A DNA stretch of 64,000 nucleotides from Flagellimonas meishanensis. GTDB taxonomy: Bacteria; Bacteroidota; Bacteroidia; Flavobacteriales; Flavobacteriaceae. The DNA is taken from NCBI RefSeq assembly GCF_019880545.1, contig NZ_JAINVW010000001.1:496001-560000 (forward strand). Direction: 5' to 3'. Below, one piece after another: positions 60,685-64,000 of the stretch. The number at the start of each line of letters is the position of its first letter. Within the stretch, counting starts at the first letter, position 1. The notes beneath the pieces were generated by a model that was not told the origin of the DNA, made no database searches, and saw only the letters and a list, made by a program, of their open reading frames with translations. Made by a program: the position numbers and the translations under genes.

Positions 60685-61428
60685 TTAATAAAACAACCGT
60701 TTCAAATCATTAATATTCTTAGAATCAAAGGTCTTTTCATTCAAAATATGGGAAACATTCAAATTATATTGCCTTGACAAAAATTTCACCAATTTTTTCT
60801 CCCTTTCTGGTAAAACATGTAATTCTGTTAAATATGGTTTTCCGATAAGGTAATTTATTTTTTCAACAAATTTAGGAGGTATTTCTTGCGCTAAGGAATT
60901 AGCAGGTGTCTTGCCTTTAATATATACCTTGTTTTTTTTTGAGTACAAAGAAAATTTGTCTCCTTTATATTCTTCAATAACATAACCAAGTCCTTGTTTT
61001 CCATCAGAGTCTTTAAAGCTTTTATAATGGAATACTTTGTTTTCGATTCTACAACTTATGTTTATTGATTTTAATAGTTCCAAGGGCGCTTCTTCCTCGG
61101 ATGGACTATTTTTAACTTCAATCAAATCTCTAAAAGCATTATATCTTAAATAATAAATACGAGGCGTTTTCTCATCATTATAAAAAATTTCTCCTTTACG
61201 GAAGGTCTTGTCGAAATATGGCGAGCCTTGTATTAAGCTTTCATCGAATGGATTTATTGGTTTGCCAAGGCTCTTCAACCAAAGTTCAGTCATTACTCCT
61301 TCTGCCCCCGAGGTTGCAAACTGAGTATTTGGGATTACTTGCCCATAATCCCTTGATATCCCTTGTGAAGACAAAGCTAAGTGACAACAGGTGGTTAATA
61401 TCGCTAAAGCTATTTTCTTAGGTTTCAC
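60685..61428 (-). CDS. Secreted hypothetical protein, AT-rich
   Basis: The 247-residue protein begins with a signal peptide (KKIALAILTTCCHLALSSQG). The remainder is polar, with GYVIEEYKGDKFSLYSKKNK, FVEKINYLIGKPYLTELHV and a C-terminal helix-like tail. I do not recognise a family. Its codon use is clearly richer in A and T than that of the surrounding genes. It lies directly beside the dead recombinase, so it may be cargo left by the lost element. The periplasm or outer surface is the expected location. Confidence 0.65.
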   Translation of the reverse strand: MKPKKIALAILTTCCHLALSSQGISRDYGQVIPNTQFATSGAEGVMTELWLKSLGKPINPFDESLIQGSPYFDKTFRKGEIFYNDEKTPRIYYLRYNAFRDLIEVKNSPSEEEAPLELLKSINISCRIENKVFHYKSFKDSDGKQGLGYVIEEYKGDKFSLYSKKNKVYIKGKTPANSLAQEIPPKFVEKINYLIGKPYLTELHVLPEREKKLVKFLSRQYNLNVSHILNEKTFDSKNINDLKRLFY

Positions 61429-61454
61429 TTCTTCTTTTAATTAATAGTTAAAAA

Positions 61455-61497
61455 AAGAGCCCTATTCATGATTAGGCATTTAGGGCCCTTTATTCAA
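61455..61497 (-). terminator. Terminator after the lipoprotein gene at 61514
   Basis: On the minus strand AGGGCCCTA pairs with TAGGGCTCT through one mismatch, followed by a run of seven T. It ends the SusD-like_2 and lipoprotein unit 17 bases after the stop. Confidence 0.75.
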
Positions 61498-61513
61498 ATC
61501 ATTATAGCTGATT

Positions 61514-62470
61514 TTAGATTTTCACCAATCTTATTGCAGCAGGTGTGGCACTAGCACAATCATTAGTCTCGTCCGAAATATAGTAGAGAATAAATGAACT
61601 GTCATCAGGAGTATCAAGATCATAAGTGTCGTTGGTTTCTCCTGAACCAGACAGAATTGCTGTATTACATCCGATTCCTAGGCTTTGCGCTGGTGGAAAA
61701 ACTATTTTCCCACAAACCAATTCAAAAGTTACATCTACTGGGCCAAAAGGACCAAAATCTGGTAACGTTGGTACTCCCCTAATAACACGCACAGTATTGC
61801 TGACAGCCTCGATAGTATATACTCCTTCTTCGTAATCAGGAGCGCCCAAAGCCCCAAGTTGTTCACTGATTAACTGATACTGCCCAGTGAATAACTCTTC
61901 TGAAGCTAAAAGCGCGATTAGAGATGCCCTGTAAAAATAAGGTGAAGCAAAAAATTGACCGCCTGAGATATTCGGATTGGTATCTCCCTTGGTAAAAACC
62001 TGACCGGTTGTTAGTTCTACTTCGAACCGTAATTCAATTTGATCCCCACAGTTATATTCACCCTCAGAAACCCCTATTGCAGAAGTCATTTCCTGAAGAG
62101 TAGCAGAAGCACCTATCCTTGGAAGGCCTAAAGGACCAATTTTAAATTCGGATGGGGCGAAAGTTTTAACAAAAGCCTCACCTGAAACGGTGGTACCATT
62201 TTCAGGTGTATTATCTATTAAAGTTGCAAACAGCCTCATTTCTTTTAGGAGTCCCCCATCTTTCAAATCCTGGGTTTCAACCTCGACTGCCCAAATAGCA
62301 TCAGGATTTAACACATCCATTGCAGGACTTATCACTTGGACAGTTCTCAATATCGAGCCCCGCCCTACTGTTGAAAGAACGTCGTCAACTGTCTTCTCCT
62401 CTGTACTACATGAAAAGAAAGTAAGAAGAGAGCAAAAAGCTAAACTATAATTTGTGATTCTATTTTTCAT
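61514..62470 (-). CDS. Hypothetical surface lipoprotein, partner of the SusD-like gene
   Basis: The ATG at 62470 (MKNRITNYSLAFCSLLTFF, Cys21) gives a 318-residue lipoprotein; an ATG at 62497 is also possible. It continues TEEKTVDDVLSTVGRGSILR. No catalytic motifs are seen. Beta-strand-like segments alternate with loops, such as LLKEMRLFATLIDN, CGDQIELRFEVELTTG and VDVTFELVCGK. It lies 28 bases after the SusD-like stop and precedes a terminator. Placement like SusE/SusF suggests a surface binding or scaffolding lipoprotein, but that is inference. Confidence 0.72.
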   Translation of the reverse strand: MKNRITNYSLAFCSLLTFFSCSTEEKTVDDVLSTVGRGSILRTVQVISPAMDVLNPDAIWAVEVETQDLKDGGLLKEMRLFATLIDNTPENGTTVSGEAFVKTFAPSEFKIGPLGLPRIGASATLQEMTSAIGVSEGEYNCGDQIELRFEVELTTGQVFTKGDTNPNISGGQFFASPYFYRASLIALLASEELFTGQYQLISEQLGALGAPDYEEGVYTIEAVSNTVRVIRGVPTLPDFGPFGPVDVTFELVCGKIVFPPAQSLGIGCNTAILSGSGETNDTYDLDTPDDSSFILYYISDETNDCASATPAAIRLVKI

Positions 62471-62498
62471 ATTTTCTTGTTTTGTATTTACTTGCATA

Positions 62499-64000
62499 TT
62501 AATTGGCAACCGGTGCCGATGCATTAGTATCCCAAAATACTGGTTGTGTTTGATCAGGTTTTTGGTTTATGTTCGAATTTGTGTTTGTTACGTTCGAAGG
62601 ATAGTACATTGACCTCACAAAGATCCCTGGCGAAGGGGATCTATTGGGCTGTAGTGTGGTGGGATAACCTGTACGTCTGTAAAAGTTATAGGCTTCCACG
62701 CCATTTCCGTAGACAGCAGTAAAAAACTGTTCTCCAAAAATGTCCCATTTTCCATTAGTAGATGCGGAATCCCATTCAGAAGAAATGTTGTCAATGAATT
62801 GGGTGACCTGCGTTTCAGTTGGTGCAAAAGATAAATCGGCATCTGTATCAAGGGGGCCAAAGCTTTGAACTTTTGCGATAGATTTAGTAATCCCGGAAAT
62901 CAATGCGGCTTTAGCAGCTGCCACATCTCCACTGGCCATGGCCATCTCACCTATCATAAAATCTGTCCAAGCGTCAGTAAGTATGGGTGTAATTCCAGCA
63001 CCTGATCCACCTGTAACCAATGTTACCCCTTCAAAACGGTCGTCATCAAATCGGCCTCCAACTGGATATACTCCCCATGCTGTTACAAAGAAGGCATCTG
63101 GATCGCGACCATCGTTCTGTCCATGATCTCTTCCCCATAAGCCATCGGGCAGGCTACAGAATGTAAAACCTCCATCCACATAATGCTGCGGTGGTGTTTG
63201 TGTTGAGCAACGGATAGTTTGTTGATTCGGTGGTATCTCCTGTCCCGGAACCGCGTCTGTCTGACGGTAAAAATAATATCTGAGTCTTGGATCATTCGAT
63301 GTTCGCAGAAGATTCATAAACCAATTCGATTGAAAATCCCCAACACCCGCAGGACCATAATTCAAACCATACCTTGGATGCCTGGTATCTGGATTGGAAG
63401 CGTTGGTGCCCGGCCAGTTGTATTCAAAATCTTCATCTGGGCTTGTAATATAATTTCCTGAGCTTACAATCGCATTAAAGCTGGCTTGGGCATTAGAGTC
63501 GACAAGCCTCCTCTGCAAATATATTCTCATCTTCAAAGTATTGGCCGCCTTTACCCATTTGGTATAATCATTACCATAATAGGCATCAAAAGATGGCTCT
63601 GAAGAAGTTGAATTAGTAAAATTCACTATGGCCTGATCCAATAAAGCCAAACAAGCTTCATAAATTGATGCACCACTATCTGCTTTGGGATTAAGCACCC
63701 CTTGATCACCTTGGAAAGCTTCAGTATATGGCACATCTCCAAAAAAATCTACCATTGAAACCATTAAATAAGCTTCAATGAACTGTGCAATTCCTAAATG
63801 CCTTGTTTGTCCGGCTTCTTCAGCCAATGGCGTCATAAGACGTATATCTTGAAGTATGCCTGTGTACGCATTTGTCCATTCATCTGTAAAATCGCTATCC
63901 TGATAGGTGGCTTGATAATTTTGAGAATTTCCATTGGTCATTGCAGTAATTCTTGTTAGCTCCAAGCCATGGACATTGAATCCATCTCCATTGGTTGCAC
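62499..64000 (-). CDS. SusD-like_2 nutrient-binding lipoprotein, N-terminus outside window
   Basis: The open frame continues to the right edge, giving at least 500 residues. Visible segments (TNGDGFNVHGLELTRITAM near the edge, DFTDEWTNAYTGILQDIRLM, HLGIAQFIEAYLMVSMVDFF, GDVPYTEAF) match the SusD-like_2 group. The later region has NTLKMRIYLQRRLVD and TDAWTDFMIGEMAMASGD. A TTG at 63965 is not a real start because homology extends beyond it. The cognate SusC is probably further right. It is a second uptake system, separate from the one at 45755-58306. Confidence 0.93.
   Translation of the reverse strand, partial: ATNGDGFNVHGLELTRITAMTNGNSQNYQATYQDSDFTDEWTNAYTGILQDIRLMTPLAEEAGQTRHLGIAQFIEAYLMVSMVDFFGDVPYTEAFQGDQGVLNPKADSGASIYEACLALLDQAIVNFTNSTSSEPSFDAYYGNDYTKWVKAANTLKMRIYLQRRLVDSNAQASFNAIVSSGNYITSPDEDFEYNWPGTNASNPDTRHPRYGLNYGPAGVGDFQSNWFMNLLRTSNDPRLRYYFYRQTDAVPGQEIPPNQQTIRCSTQTPPQHYVDGGFTFCSLPDGLWGRDHGQNDGRDPDAFFVTAWGVYPVGGRFDDDRFEGVTLVTGGSGAGITPILTDAWTDFMIGEMAMASGDVAAAKAALISGITKSIAKVQSFGPLDTDADLSFAPTETQVTQFIDNISSEWDSASTNGKWDIFGEQFFTAVYGNGVEAYNFYRRTGYPTTLQPNRSPSPGIFVRSMYYPSNVTNTNSNINQKPDQTQPVFWDTNASAPVAN

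Noticed and set aside
63963-63965. TTG as start of the SusD-like gene
   Set aside because: The family similarity continues upstream to the window edge (NGDGFNVHG), so the true start is outside.

Overview
The window is chromosomal DNA of a member of the Flavobacteriaceae (Bacteroidota), most like a marine genus of the Allomuricauda/Muricauda kind; the genus is an inference. The evidence is the SusC/SusD outer-membrane uptake genes, many lipoproteins with Cys-ending signal peptides, a FecR/ECF sigma pair of the Bacteroidetes type, TAnnTTTG-like -7 promoter elements, almost no Shine-Dalgarno sequences, and the DUF177-rpmF-fabH-accB-accC gene order. Both strands are densely coded. No rRNA, complete tRNA, CRISPR array or complete insertion sequence is visible.

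Region 1 (1-31263) is mostly housekeeping: the tail of an enoyl-CoA hydratase, lpxH, ppdK, an MFS exporter, recJ, a free-standing 23S-IVP four-helix protein, OsmC, an AhpD-like protein, DinB and Crp/Fnr proteins, a Fe-S uracil-DNA glycosylase, a small operon (SnoaL, SPW, YHS) behind a double-domain AraC regulator, a DUF819/AstE pair, rsmI, tdk-alr, mscL, asd, a prolyl oligopeptidase, an orphan ABC ATPase, arfB, a GreA-like protein, a DAO oxidoreductase, the fatty-acid synthesis block, pdxA and ribE.

Region 2 (31392-37204) is accessory transport and envelope: a NagX-like acyltransferase with a sodium:solute symporter, a divergent TauE-type permease, and a secreted protein with two predicted beta-propellers.

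Region 3 (37240-59987) is a polysaccharide- or glycoside-utilisation locus. A leftward three-gene operon encodes a GH63-like glycosidase lipoprotein, a cytosolic kinase-M23-aminotransferase fusion, and a GH2 beta-galactosidase-like lipoprotein. Rightward run an ECF sigma factor, a FecR anti-sigma factor, an STN-bearing SusC transducer, SusD, a GH31 lipoprotein and a 1107-residue FG-GAP/ASPIC lipoprotein. The likely logic is that substrate binding at SusCD signals through the STN domain and FecR to free the sigma factor, while surface glycosidases trim the substrate. The fusion enzyme suggests that an amino-alcohol or hydroxylysine-like phosphate ester is also processed. A membrane AraC-type regulator and a small SnoaL-like lipoprotein follow.

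Region 4 (59988-64000) is a decayed integration site: a 3' tRNA-end fragment and a dead tyrosine recombinase sit beside an AT-rich secreted hypothetical protein. After it come the end of a second SusD-type operon (SusD-like_2, cut by the window edge) and its partner lipoprotein.

No search or computation was run. Family calls rest on motifs and recalled family features. The observations most worth following up are the kinase-M23-phospholyase fusion in a glycan operon, the CRTAC1-like giant lipoprotein in the SusCD operon, and the dead integrase at the tRNA fragment.
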